Shown here: piece after piece, positions 36,306 to 49,181 of the stretch
How the letters are laid out: every line of letters begins with the position of its first letter
How positions within the stretch are numbered: the first letter of the stretch is position 1
Assembly (NCBI GenBank): GCA_033002965.1
Contig: JAURVB010000673.1
Span: 1 to 64,000 of the forward strand
Length of the DNA stretch: 64,000 bases
DNA from: Piper betle
Lineage: Eukaryota; Streptophyta; Magnoliopsida; Piperales; Piperaceae
Direction: 5' to 3'
Made by a program: the position numbers and the translations under genes
Notes under the pieces: generated by a model
What the model was told of the DNA's origin: nothing
The model's database searches: none
What the model saw: only the letters and a program-made list of their open reading frames with translations

Positions 36306-39164
36306 TGTAACACCCCGTTTCGGCTCACCCGTGAACCAACCCGGAAATGTCACCGGCGACCGAACCGTTCGCTAATCTACTGGGTTCGGTTAAGCCGACC
36401 CGGATCTGCCCTCGGTGTCTCAAGATGGAGATGCAAACATGAAATGCATGGATGGGATGCGTGGGTTCTAACGTAGTCCTACATGCATGCTATGATGTAC
36501 AAGCAAAGACAAGACAAAATAATAAATGAAAAACCAAAAGAAAATATATACTATTTTATAAAAATACGGTAACACATAATAATCTACCCTGACATTCAAC
36601 CATTATCTCATTCATTTTTACCTGAGCCGAGTCTGTACTCCAAGGCTCCCTACTCATTCATATTTATCAGTTCGTTTCATAACAAGTAATTCACTCAAGC
36701 AAACACATCAAAATTATCGTTCACATAACAATAACACACCATCATTATACGTTACACGCGGCAGGTACATGTGTGCGCGGTTCCGTGCTGCTCCTCCGCA
36801 GTCCCGACAGCTTTCATCGCTCGCATTTCTCACCTACATATATATAGAAAAACCGTCAGTAACGAGTGTTACCGGCCCGGAAAATAACTAATATCAAACT
36901 GGCACAGGAGAGCAAACTCTCCTGTTGAATGAAAACCATATACTTCCTCAAGAACTCTCATCAGGGCACATACGGGAGCCGTCGCCATCGGGTCGACAGC
37001 GTCCCCCTATCTTTCACATTCTCATGCCTCGGCCATTTCTCTATTGCTTCTCGCGTCAAATCTCGTTCCTTTCCGCCCTCTGCACCTTCCATATTACTCC
37101 TGGCCTTGAGCACGAAGGCCGAGTACTCTCAGGCAGTCGCCTTCAGTACCCTTTGAAACCACAAGTCTAGACATGCGCTGCAATGCAGTACCCGTGAACC
37201 TCCACACTTCTCCGGGTTTGAGGAACTCAAAGGTGGAGTTGTCAGGATCCCTCGGGAATGAAACGGCCCGCACACCATTCCAGAGCCCACTGTCGACACA
37301 CACGTGCCCGCTCGCGTAGCACGGTAGTCGGATTTCCCTCATTCAGTCTCTCACAAAAACACGAAAACTATACATATATATAGGTCTGGGTTGGGATTTA
37401 TACAATAGGCCCGAAGGCAACGTGAGCTGGATCTGAAGTTCGAAAACAAACTCGAGGGATCTCATCCTCGAGGGTTATTAATCCGGAAAATCGTTGGCTA
37501 AATGGCCCGAGTTAAGTGGGATTCGATAAAACGCCACTTAACTCGTCCTGCACATAATAAGTCAAATACACAAGAGAGTAGCGTAAATCAGAGAACGAGT
37601 CCTAAACGGACCTGGTAGAAGCTCCAAACGGGTCCACGCGCCTAGGCGGCGAGCTCCTACACCGTACCTACACAATCAAGCTAAAAACTAACGCCCGCAT
37701 GATGAATCACATATCCTATAGCATACACACACAATCAACACAATCACACGTCAATCAACACACATCAACCTATATCAATTCTAGCGAGTCTACTTAAGCT
37801 AGTTTGATTAGATCATGATTATTACTTAATAACCCTAATTAGTTTCATAACTTCTATTTTTAACACCACACAATCAAACAAATTTCATATTTTTATCCTT
37901 AATCAAATCTACATTTATATATATTATTATAACACACAATTCACCAATCCTAGCATGCAATTCTAATAATCAAAACTTTCAAATAATTAAATTAAAATAA
38001 ATTATACCTCGCGTCGTCGAAAATCGGCGACGGCTAGGGTTTCCGTTTCGTGGCTCGAAACTCGAATTCGGCACCTAGCGGCGTCCGAAGTCCGATCAGA
38101 TTGGACCGGGTGCGTTCGGCGGATGATCCGGCGAATTTCCCACAAATCCAATTTCCGGCGGTTCCGGCGGTTTTCCGGCGAGTGTCGGCGGTTTTCCGGC
38201 GGATTCCGACGGTTTTCCGGCGATGATTTGGGACGGGGCAATCAGGGGGTCTATCGGCACCAGCTCGACGAGCTCGGTCCAATGGTGGTGTCAAACAGGG
38301 TAGCCGAGGCGGCGATGGCCGTCGACGGCGGCGTCGAAAATGGGCGGCGGTGGCGGCGTTCTCCGATCGAGGCTCCGGCCGGCCTCGACGGTGGTCGGGA
38401 CGATGGGGGAAACGTCGGCGACGTCGAGGGGGTGGTCGTCGGGGTCACAGCGGCGGCGGCGCGGCCCGGACGGCGGCGGAATCAGTGGGCGGAGCGTGTC
38501 GCGGTTCGCGGGCGGATTCTGGCGTCGTGGCGAGGTGGTGGCGGCCGGGGCTGTTCGGGGTGGCGCGGTGACGGCAAGGCGGGGCAGGGCGGCGTCGATC
38601 GGCGGCCAGGCGGCGTCGGCCGTGGCGGCGGTGGCGCGCGAACAGGGGCGGCGCGGCGGCTAGGGTTTGGGCGTGGGGGAGAAAAGGTCGGGAGTGGAGA
38701 AGAAATAGTTGGGTGGCAAACTTGTAATTTAGTATTGACTCGATTCCGACTCGAGTCAAAATAATAACTAGTTCGTAATAAATTCTAAAAAAATCTAAAA
38801 AAATATGGAAAAATCACATAAAATAAAACAAACACAACAACATCCAAATGGCATGCTCTATAACTAATAACCCACCCGAATATAATCAAACGCATCCTAA
38901 TGCGTTATTCGGCCTAAAACTATTTCTACGATCAAACATATAAAAAGAAAAAATACTGCATACTTTCATATATTCAGATAACTCGCATCTCACCATCTTC
39001 TCGACGTTATCATCATATATTCAGGTACACCTGACTCTCATCGCTCATAACTCACGGCTGGTCTCGACTCAGCACGCGATTCATGAAACTGACTCGACTC
39101 GAACCAACGGTCGAACCGACTGGTTCGGTAACGTAAAACCCTGACTCGAGTCACAAGTTTTACA
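36306..39164. mobile_element. Solo-LTR-like unit, copy 1 of a large LTR family
   Basis: It starts TGTAACACCCCGTTTCGG and ends CAAGTTTTACA, flanked by the 5-base duplication CTATT (36301-36305, 39165-39169). It encodes no gag or pol and has no internal LTR pair. Blocks near 37110-37240 and 37600-37690 recur in copy 2 at 50600-50740 and 51090-51160 in the same order. A very GC-rich island (about 38010-38690) has telo-box words on its minus strand at 38034-38042 and 38660-38668. A solo LTR of a Ty3/gypsy element with long LTRs is the best explanation; the lineage is not determined. Confidence 0.75.
38150..38225. repeat. CCGGCGGTT minisatellite
   Basis: Six or so imperfect copies of TTCCGGCGG/TTTTCCGGCGG follow each other within the GC-rich island of copy 1. 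Confidence 0.75.
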
Positions 39165-39368
39165 CTATTGATATTAAATGAAACATTCACTTGATAGTTT
39201 ATGAGCACATGTGACTCATAAAGGGAAGGATTTAGGTTTGTGTGTCATAGTTGTGGGTTCTTCATCACAATACTAGGTTCTTATAATTACTTGAAATATT
39301 GTATATTTCGATTTGGGAGTTTTGGTCGGTCTGAGTCCATATTTAATCATCATGTACCGAGCGTAACT

Positions 39369-40163
39369 GGGGTCAAAGAATTAACTCAATCCGACACGGG
39401 GCAATACCCTTTAAAATTCTTTAAAAGATTAAATACATGATAACATGGTAGTACTCCCTAAAATTCATGAAAGATTAAATACATGCCCCCATGCTAAAAG
39501 TGGTGACAGGGCACAGTGGGGAAAACGATTCATTATGCACTTGTGATACCAAAAGGGTAAGTTAATAGCAAATATCAGCAACTATAAGCCGAAGGCCACG
39601 TAGTATGTGTGCGCCTACATGGGATTATAGTTAGATGAGTGGCCACCCTCCCAGCATATTAAGAGCATAGGCTCATAATCACTAAACAATATAATTTATA
39701 TACTGTGGAATATATTAATTATTTTTTATAATTATACGACTTAGTATTTTTATCACTAATCGGGGTCAAAGAAACTCAATCCGACACGGGGCAGCACCCC
39801 TAAAATTCTTAAAGATTAAATACATGAGAACAGGGTAGCACCCCTAAAATTCTTGAAAGATTAAATATATGCCCCCATGCCGAAAGGGGTGATAGGGTAC
39901 AATGGCGCAAGATGACTCATTATACACTTGTGATACCAAACTTGTGATACCAAAAGGGTGTGTCAATAGCAAAAATCGGTAATTATAAGTCGAAGGCCAC
40001 GTAACATGTGTGCACATACATAGGATTATAGTTGGATGGGTGGCCACCCTCTCAGCATATTAAAAGCATAGGCTCATAATCAGTAAACGATGTAATTCAA
40101 ATGTTGTGAAATATGTTAATTATTTTTTGTAATTATACAACTTAGTGTTTTTATCACTAACGC
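39369..40163. repeat. Tandem dimer of a unit of about 395 bases
   Basis: GGGGTCAAAGAA followed by ACTCAATCCGACACGGGGCA begins at 39369 and again at 39762. The two copies stay aligned through GCCGAAGGCCACGTA, GTGGCCACCCTC and TAGTNTTTTTATCACTAA. Each holds an inner repeat CCCTAAAATTCNTGAAAGATTAAATA. There is no coding content; a short satellite or a duplicated retroelement fragment are both possible. Confidence 0.85.
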
Positions 40164-40494
40164 AGAATTGCTTCTGCAAGTATGAGCGTGGAAGATATGA
40201 GCATGGAAAGATGGGTAGAGTTAGGATAACTGCAGGACTCTATTAAAAGATGAGTAGAGTCGGGAGATCTATTATTAGACTATTTTTTTCTTGAGATTGT
40301 TTGCATGGCAGTGGGATTTTGGTTCAATTCATAGGGCTTAGATTATTTCGAGTATTTTTATATTAAATTTATTGTTATAGATTTATTTAAAATCTTGAAA
40401 ATTAATAGAAAATTAATTTATGAGACACTTAATTTCATGTAGTAATAATTGGCTCGTGGCTCAGAATAGGCAGACCATTACACGTTTTGTGCCT

Positions 40495-41760
40495 CATTCC
40501 TCTTGTAAGCAAGCAAAATTAGTTTTCATACATAAATAACCAAAATAAGTCAAAATTTATTAGACGTGAAGTAAAGAAATTATTATAATGAAAATTTCAT
40601 GAAAGGCTACTAAGTGAAGTTAGACTTACATATTCTTAAAATTTGCCATGAGTTATCCTATTTAAATTTCATAAATTTTATTTATTTTTTAAATAAAACT
40701 AAAAAGAGTTAAAATAAACTATACTTGAAATTCGCACAACAAAATCATTCATTAATTATTATAAAGACTAAGATTAAATTCATAAGTTTTCCAATTTAAC
40801 TATAATAATGGTTTATGTCTATTATTTTAACTCCAAGAAACAGGGGCCGTTGACCAAAAGAATATCGATGGCTTTGTTAAAAGGGGGGCAAAGAAGGCCC
40901 GCCTGGATAACTTCAGTCTGCTGGTACGTAGGGGAGTCCAGAAGGGCTACGTAAAGTGAAGCAAGGAGCTAAGCGAGCGGAACAACTGCCGGCCTAGCCC
41001 AATCTTCGTACACAGCAGCCAACATCCAGGGGCGGGGCGCACCTCCCTTTCATGGTACCCAAATGGTACGGTACATAGGAGGTTGGTCTTTCTCAATGTG
41101 GTGTATAGCACGAAAAACACATTAAGATAAATAATATTATTTTTCCAATTAACTTTACATATATGATCATCAAGTATATCCACTTCAAAATTAGTTGACT
41201 TATTAATTTTTATCTTTCATGTTACTTATACCAAAAAGATAGTGTTTGAGTTCTTTTATTTGTTTAGCACCGGTGCTAAGCAATAATCAATCATTAATTT
41301 CATGATATATTAAAAAAAGTATTAATTCTATGATGAGTTATATTCTATAAAGTTTTATTGTTTCATGAAGTTTTTTTAATTTACTTAGATTTCGTGAAGT
41401 ATATTTTTAGAATCTTCTTCCAATAATTTTACCTAATTCTATATTTTTAATTAAAGTATTATTTATTAATATTTATTTTATTTAATATTTGTTGTAGGTC
41501 GTTACATATACATCCTAGAATTTTTATAAAGAATGATTTATTCATTACTATCAAATAGGTTGTAATGAAAAAAAACTAATGTAATAAAATTTCCATAAAA
41601 ATAAATGTGGAACATCTTAACACATCCCAACAAATAATTACTAATTAATAAAAAATCCATATCTTTGCTTTTGAGTTATCATAAATTTTATAAATTGTTT
41701 AATTCTTATAAATTAACATAATAGAGTCTAAATAAATTATATGTGAAGTATGCACGCAGG
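40495..41760. repeat. AT-rich repeat unit A
   Basis: It aligns over its length with 42520-43470 (shared GTGTTTGAGTTC, AATAATCAATCATTAATTT, TTTGAGTTATCATAA), at about 2 kb spacing. It is interrupted by the GC-rich insert at 40834-41118. Confidence 0.75.
40834..41118. other. GC-rich insert, possibly mitochondrial DNA (NUMT)
   Basis: About 285 bases of much higher G+C interrupt unit A; unit B (42840-42860) shows the site without it. Phrases such as AGTGAAGCAAGGAGCTAAGC and GGAACAACTGCCGGCCTAG have the feel of plant mitochondrial intergenic DNA. The mitochondrial origin is my impression from composition; the insertion itself is seen from the paralogous empty site. Confidence 0.45.
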
Positions 41761-42519
41761 TTATCATGCTATTTAATAATATACCAAAATGTAGTTTTCT
41801 TCTATGCGACGAGTTCATAATTTTTAAAGATTTTTTAAAATTTAAAGAATTTAAAAGGGAATGTAATCTCTACTGTTAAATTATTATAACAGTTGAGATT
41901 TGATATATAAGAGTCCTAATCTAACTATAATTATAAAAAAATTTCATATCATAGTTATTTAAATTATTATAATAGATAAGATTAGATCTATAAGATTTAT
42001 AATTTAATTATAATTATAGATTACAAATTATAAAGTAGACGTTTGCAATCACTTTTGTATATTGTTTTCTAAATAGGTCTTAGTGTTTTGATTTTGACAG
42101 ATTCGAGTTTTTTTAATTTTCGGATGCATGACGCCCTTCAAATTAACCAACTAGAACTGGTATTTTATAATTGACAACTTAGGGCTTTCCTATGCTAAAT
42201 TAATTTTTTCTATTTCTTCGAACTTTTTCTGCTCTGATCTTTATTATAATAATTGAGATTATATTTATAAGATTCTTATAAATTATGTTTCTATCATGAT
42301 CATTAGATTATTATAAAGGCCGAGAATAGATCGATAAGATTCTTGATTTAATTATAACTATAAATTATATCTCATATTTTAAATATAACACATTAAAATA
42401 ATACTATACTTTCTTTATAGATGACTTAAATTTAATTTTACAGAGAATATATTATATTATACACTCTTTTTATATCATATATTATCTCTTGTATGGTGTT
42501 TTGTGTCTCATGCCTTTAA

Positions 42520-43470
42520 AACAAGTAAAATTAGTTTAAAAAAATAATTAACTACATCGAGTCAAAATAAATTATATGTGAAGTAAAAAAAATAATATAA
42601 TGAAATTTTCATGAGAAATAACTTAGTGGAAGTCAGACATACATATTTTTAATAATTTTACTATGAGTTATCATATTTAAATTTCATAACTTTTTATTTT
42701 TATTTTAAAAATAATTAAATAAAGTTAAAATAAACTATACGTAAAAAATGTGGTAACGTCATCCCTTAGACTATTATAACGATTAAGATTAGATATATAA
42801 GTTTTAAATTTAACTATAATTATGATTTACATTTATTATTTTAAGTATAACAATTAAGACAATACTATATTTATAACTTCACATAAATGAGCATCATAGA
42901 TATCGACTTCAAAATTAGGTTGACTTATTAAATTTTACTATTTCAGGTAATTTATACAAAAAAAAAGTGTTTGAGTTCCTTCATTTGTTTGGCATCCAAC
43001 CTAACAAATAATCAATCATTAATTTTATAATGATTTTAAAAAAATATTATTTTTATGATGAATTTTATTCTATAAAGTTATTTTGTTTCATGAATTATTT
43101 TTTAATTCATTAAGATTTCACAAAGTATACTTTTAGGATCTTCTTCGGTAATTTTATCTAATTTTGTATCCTTTTTATTAAAATATTATTTATTTAATTT
43201 TTATTTTATTTAATTTTTATTCTAGATCATTACATATACATTCTTGAGTTTGTATAAAAAAAATAATATATCCATCACTATCTATAATGAAAAAATAAAC
43301 CAATGAAATAAAATTTTGTAAAAATATATTTGATAGAAGTGACTTAAGACATTCAAAAAAATAAATTATTAATTAATAAAAAAATAATCTTTTTGCTTTG
43401 AGTTATCATAAGTTTTATAAATTGTTTGATTCTTTCAAATTAACAAAGTTAAGTCAAAATAAATTATACG
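42520..43470. repeat. AT-rich repeat unit B
   Basis: Partner of unit A without the GC-rich insert. The sequence just before it (42240-42500) matches 35690-36000, so the family has at least three pieces in the window. Confidence 0.75.
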
Positions 43471-43623
43471 TGAAATTGCCAAGTTAAAGTGGGGCAATTT
43501 TCCAATTTAAAATTTTGTTCAAATATACAAAAGCGGACACGGTCCGGCAAGATCCGACCTGCTTCACCAGCCTTTTAAACGGGCAGGCCAATAATCAACG
43601 CAAACCCCTACAGGCCTACACCC

Positions 43624-43658
<35 letters not shown>

Positions 43659-43660
43659 TG
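43624..43660 (+). repeat. (GCC)n microsatellite in the ESF1 leader
   Basis: About eleven perfect GCC/CCG repeats end roughly 35 bases before the ESF1 ATG. In a transcript they would form a GC-rich, length-variable 5' UTR. Confidence 0.9.
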
Positions 43661-43693
43661 GCCGGAGAAGACGCCGGTAAGGGAACACCAGCA

Positions 43694-46600
43694 ATGAAGA
43701 AGAACAAGCCGAAGAAGAGCGACAAGAAAGGCGGCGACTTGGAGAGTAATGCCATGGTGAAGAAGGAGAAGAAGAAGAAGATGAGCGGGGGTGGGCGGAG
43801 GAGAACGCCGGAGACGGTGGCGGAGATGGTGGGGGTGTGGTCACCGATCCGAGATTCTCGGCGGCGCACTCTGACCCGCGGTTTCGTCGGCCGCCGCGGC
43901 AGCAGGCGAAGGTGCCGATCGACGCCCGCTTCCACCGGATGTTCACCGACCCCAGCTTCGCCTCCGCCTCCGCCGCGCCCGTGGACAAGCGGGGCCGGCC
44001 CAAGCGGGGCACTGCGAAGGAGCACCCGCTTCTTCGTTACTATGGGCGCGAGGAGGAGGAGGAGGAGGAGGTGGCTGGAAGCGATGAGGGGGTGGAGTCG
44101 AAACCGGGTGATTCGGAGAAGATGAAGGGTTTGGGGAGTAATGAAGAATCGTCTTCGGAGGAATCCTCGTCTAGTGATGAGGAGGATTCCGATGTAAATT
44201 ATTCGGAAGACGACATCCCTTCGGAGAAGGTACTATTTACTTTAGGTATTTGTCTTTCAAAGTGCAGAAGTGTAAGAAAAGCAGAAATTTTTGGAGATTG
44301 CAACTTAGTTTAGGCAGATAACTTTAGCATTTGAGTTTTTGTGAGGCTATATTTGTCTGCTTAATTTTAGCTGCAACTGAATTGATGTTAATGTCACATG
44401 TACGAAGTTGGAACTGCTATTACTGAATTTGTGATGGCGTTATGTTTTTTATTGATGATATGTTTAAGATTGTGATGTTTGTTTGCGGTGTGGCGTGGTG
44501 TCAGGAAGATGTGCCTTTGATTGAGAAAGAAACTCGCAGGTTGGCCATTGTTAACATGGATTGGAGTCATGTAAAGGTGCGCCACTATCCCTAACTTGTT
44601 TTCAATGATAATGAAAAATAGATACACAATCCGGTTGTCAATATTTTAGCGTCTAATGCATGGATTTTAGTAATACGGTATTAGCTTTCATTTGCTAAAA
44701 ATTGCCTTAATGTTATTCGACTAAATTGAAATTTAATATATGTTACCCTATAGCCTAATACTTTGGGGTCTGTTTTGTCTTGTTTGACACATAACATTCA
44801 CGTATCTCAACCTATATAAATGAAGAGATTCAAAATATTTATTCTTGGTCAAAAAGTTTCTGCACTTCGACTATACACATGAATAGCTACGTTCAGGAAG
44901 TTGAAGTTTCCAATTTCTTTTAATTCCAAATATTGCTAGACAAAGGCATTGCTTTTATAAAATTATTGTTCGCATCTAAAGACTCTGGTTTACCTCAAGT
45001 GTTTTACTGTGAGTTTGTTATAGAAGCCGAGCTAGTGGAAAGATTAGAAGAAAAATATAGGCTTTGAGCTTCTGATTGAATAATTCTAGCTCACTGAATA
45101 GGCTGTTGTACTTATGATATTGGGGCTTGTTCGTCAAATAATTTGAACTGGACTTCAACATTTCCTGATCGTACAGGCAGTTGATCTTTATGTACTGCTG
45201 AGCTCATTTCTTCCTAAAGGTGGAGAGCTTTTGTCAGTTGCTGTGTACCCATCAGACTTTGGGGTTCAACGGATGGAATATGAATCAAAACATGGTCCTG
45301 CAGGCTTCATTGAAAATGATGAAGATAAGAATCTTAGTGATGATAATGATGAAGACAGTGATTCTGAAATTAACAATGAAAAGTTACGGACATACGAGAA
45401 GAGTAGATTGAGGTGAGATTGAATTTTGACCTCACTTTGTGAATTATTGACTCAGAAGTGCTTTATTAAATTTACTGAAATATATTCTCTGACATCTATT
45501 TTGTCGTATACAGCATTTGAAAGTGGTGCTTTGCATGTCCGTTACTTTTGTATTGCATGGGACCAAACTGCTTATATGTGTGCTTTATACAGTTTGCTTA
45601 CATTGTATAAAAGGAAGTAGCAGCCTTTTTATTAGTAATTTACTCAGACTGAGCAAAAATAAAAAAGCATGAGAAGTAATAGATAACTTTTGTTAGTAAT
45701 TTAGTACTGACAAATGTTTGAGTTACTAATCCATTGACAATGAGTACTTTTCTTCCCCGTTTGTCATACCTCTTTTTGCTTGAGGCAGTTTTGAATAATT
45801 ACTGTTGTTTTGATAATGCCCACAGATTGTGTCCTCATTTCTTCACTTGCATTATAAAATCTTTATTTGGTTTTCTCTCTATTTTTTTGCTATAAACTGT
45901 TAGTCACTTATTATTTTTATTGCTGTTCCTTTTATTGTTTTTTTATTTAAGACATGGACCAATGAATTCTGGGTTCTGTTTTGATGGTGAATTGTTTAGA
46001 CATCAGACACTTCTGATGGGATATTAAATTTTCAATGCCTTCATCATTCATCTGGATTGATTTCTTGATTGATCTTTCATATTGAACTCTTTTATGTTTT
46101 CGATTGACGGTGGAACCACTGAAATGGATGGTAAAACTTTTGCAGCACTCTGAGGTTTTCTTGTGGTGGAAACTATTTGTTTATTCAGTCTAGATTATTC
46201 ATTAATGATGTGATGCTCTTGACATTACAGGTATTATTTTGGAGTTGCAGAGTTTGATTCAGTTGCCACTACAGATTACATCTATAAAACTTGTGATGGT
46301 ACTGAGTTTGAAAGAACATCAAATGTATTGGATTTGCGATTTGTTCCTGATGATATGGTGTTCAAACATCCCCTTCGTGATAAGGCAACAGAGGTATTTC
46401 AATGTCTATGCTAGGCTTGTGCATCTTTCTTAAAGCAGAACACGTCTCTTTGGTCTTTTTGTGTTCCTGAAAACCCATAGAATATGCATGTTGAACTAGT
46501 TAAAGGAGTCACATAGAGCTATCATCAGCCTTGTATCATCTTGTCTGCAACTTCTCTGCTTCTTACCATTTGTTTTTCTCTTCAGATGCCTGCAAACTAT

Positions 46601-48316
46601 CAAGCTCTAGATTTTCATACATCAGCTCTACAGCAAACTCAGATTCATCTGTCCTGGGATGAAGATGAGCCAGAGCGTAAGAAGATCATGCAGAGGAAGT
46701 TCAATGCTAAACAGGTTGGAATTGGGGATATATTTTTGTTTTCCACCTCATTTTCTTTATTCTGACACTAGTTCTCCGGAAACTTGGTTATCGTGTGCAT
46801 GAGCTGTCTGCTTCTTGCATGTTGCTGGTGGTTATCTTATTCTTCATTTTCTAAACAAGTGAGCATGCTTGATAATTATAAAAATAATTTTGTGAGTGGA
46901 GAATTTTAACTCAAAATGGTGGTTTGCTCAATAATATGTGACTTTCTGATGCTTTATTTTCCAACTTGGCTAAGCTTTTTGTGATAAATGAGAATAGAAC
47001 ATTGCTTTTTCAAATAATGCTTTGAGAAAAGTAACTTTATACAGCTGTATGAATATTTATTTTTAGACTAACAGGTTGTGCTATGAAAATGCTTCTGTAG
47101 TTAGATGAACTAGAGTTCAAGGAATTTCTGGCTTCAGATGAGGGAGAGACTGATGAAGAAGAGGAGAATGAACATGAAGACATTGTAGCATCTGGGAAAA
47201 AGCCTACTAAAAGAGACTTGTACATGGCCCTCCTGGATTCTGGAGATGCTTCTGATTCAGGTGATAGCAAAGATAAAGATATGGAGGTTACTTTTAATAC
47301 AGGTTTGGAGGATATAAGCAAGAAGATGCTTGAGAAAAAGGACAAGAAAGCGGAGACAGTATGGGAAGCTTATCTTCGTAAAAGAAAAGAAAAAAGAAGG
47401 CTAGGAAGAAGGGCTCAAAATTTTCGTCTGAAGATGAAAGTGCTGAATCGGATCATGCTGCTGCTGACCAGTCCGATGAAGATTTCTTCATTGATGAACC
47501 TTCAGATACCGAGGAACATATAACTGGTGGAGTCAATAACAAAAATCAGTCAAAAAATAAATTAAAAGAGAATAAAAAAGGTGTTCAGAAGTCCATTAAA
47601 ACAGACGGGGAACAGGAAGCAACCAGAGAGGAACTGGAGTTGCTACTTGCGGAGGAGGGTGATGGACAGGGTGTTAGGGGCTACAATATCAAACCCAAGA
47701 AAAAAAGGGGAAGAAAGGAAAGATGGAAAAGGTAATGCCAGCAGAGGAAAAGCTTCCTACTTCAGAATATGATGATCCACGATTCACTGCAATGTTCACG
47801 TCCCCTTTGTTTGCTGTGGACCCAACTGATCCACAATTTAAAAGGTATGATCTTTTGTGTTCTGAATTCTGATATGGTCGATTTGTTCTTCACTTGTTTG
47901 TAGTCTGTGGTTTCAAATTAAAGAACGTGTTAATCAATTCCAATTGATAGGATAAGTTGTTTGGTTCAGCTTTTTACTATGTTTTTTATGCGAAGCTATG
48001 ACTGTTTTTGTTCATTCAAGTGGAGTTCTTTTTTTAAGAAAGACATCTTGAATGGCTACGGTTTCTGTGATAGATTCAGAAGTTAGTGCATAATTTTCAA
48101 TAATGCTGAAAAGATGTTTTGTTGCGTCATTGTAGGAGCGCAAAATATGCTCGCCAAATGTTGCATAAGCAACAAAAAGGCCACAGAGTGGCCCGTGAAG
48201 TAAAAGAGACGAAATTTATACCTGAGGTTGCTCAAGAGAAAGTAGAACTCTCTGAATTGAAGAAGCGCAAGCTTGAGCTCACGTCACTAGTCAGATCCAT
48301 CAAAAGAAAGGTTTGA
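43694..48316 (+). CDS. ESF1: ESF1 pre-rRNA processing protein
   Basis: Exons are 43694-44229, 44505-44576, 45177-45412, 46231-46393, 46586-46714, 47101-47844 and 48136-48316. ESF1 is a nucleolar factor for 18S rRNA maturation in the early small-subunit particle. Landmarks are DARFHRMFTDPSF and APVDKRGRPKRG near the N-terminus, the RRM-like part (RRLAIVNMDWSHVKAVDLYV, GGELLSVAVYPSDFG, YYFGVAEFDSVATTDYIY, LDLRFVPDDM), acidic and Lys-rich linkers (LSWDEDEPERKKIMQRKF) and the C-terminal NUC153 block (DDPRFTAMFTSPLFAVDPTD). The frame is broken at three homopolymers: G5 at 43831-43835, A6 at 47390-47395, A7 at 47700-47706. One added base at each restores all exon phases (about 687 aa). Confidence 0.95.
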
Positions 48317-48575
48317 TCTTTACCAACATAAACGCAAATTGGATGATAACTGTGTCAAATGAGCTATAAACTTCAATCTGTATGCTATATTAGTTATAAA
48401 GTTAAATTATTTGCTATCAACTGTTAATCTTTCAGGTCATTCTAAATGAAATTTTGTATTGTCACAATATTTGCTCCATTTCTCGATGATCGAAGATTCA
48501 AAAATTCTAACAGCATGGCCATCTAATTATAAAAACCAATACCGGAAAATTTGGTATACACAGGAAAAACGGACT

Positions 48576-49181
48576 TAACAGTTCTGCTGGGGCTTCCTTT
48601 GCTCGTTATCCACAGTTAGCTTGGCCCGGCACAGTGGGCAGATGGCATTGTGAGCAAGCCAAGCATCTGCACACGGAACATGAAAGGCATGACTGCAAGG
48701 GGGCATATCCTGCACACTCACTCCCCTCTTGTGTTCCCTCAATGGCCATAACCGGTATGCACTGAATCTCCAACGTAGTCATCCCTGCATTGGGAGGCAA
48801 CTTGGCCAGATTCGGCAAATGCTGCCTCTGGACAGCATGCCAGAGGACACAAAGACAGAGGTCGAAAACGATGGCAATTCTTGGGAGGATGAGCACCAGC
48901 CCAACCTGAAGCAGCAGCATCAACTTCTTCGGCGGTGGTAAGTTTGGTGTGGAGAGGTGTCTGTTAGCCTTGCTACAAGAGGCAATAAAAGGGACGGCCT
49001 TAGTTTTGTTTTGTGCAAACGGGTTGTTGGTGGGAAGTAGCAATGACGTGCGTTCCGTGGGGAGAAAGGAAATATGCATGCATGTTGTTGGACGGCTGCT
49101 TCGCCAATGTACATTTAGGATGTGCCACGGTTTGCATGCTCGCCGTCGTGGGCAAAATTTCTTGTAGATTCCGAATTCCAA
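48576..49181 (-). pseudogene. RING-H2 finger remnant, tail to tail with ESF1
   Basis: A minus-strand frame ending at 48576 reads DMPPCSHAFHVPC...WLAHNAICPLCRAKL, the second half of a RING-H2 finger. The part before it (PPNAGMTTLEIQCIPVMAIE, then EGSECA) sits in another frame, and the region between the first and second zinc ligand pairs is missing. RING-H2 proteins are E3 ubiquitin ligases; without its first loop this copy could not form the cross-brace. The upstream frame to 49181 shows no further domain. Confidence 0.6.

Noticed and set aside
38123..38764. 213-codon Gly/Arg-rich frame in the GC island of solo-LTR copy 1
   Set aside because: It lacks stops only because of extreme G+C and simple repeats. 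Other frames there are also open, and the equivalent place in copies 2 and 3 encodes unrelated low-complexity sequence.
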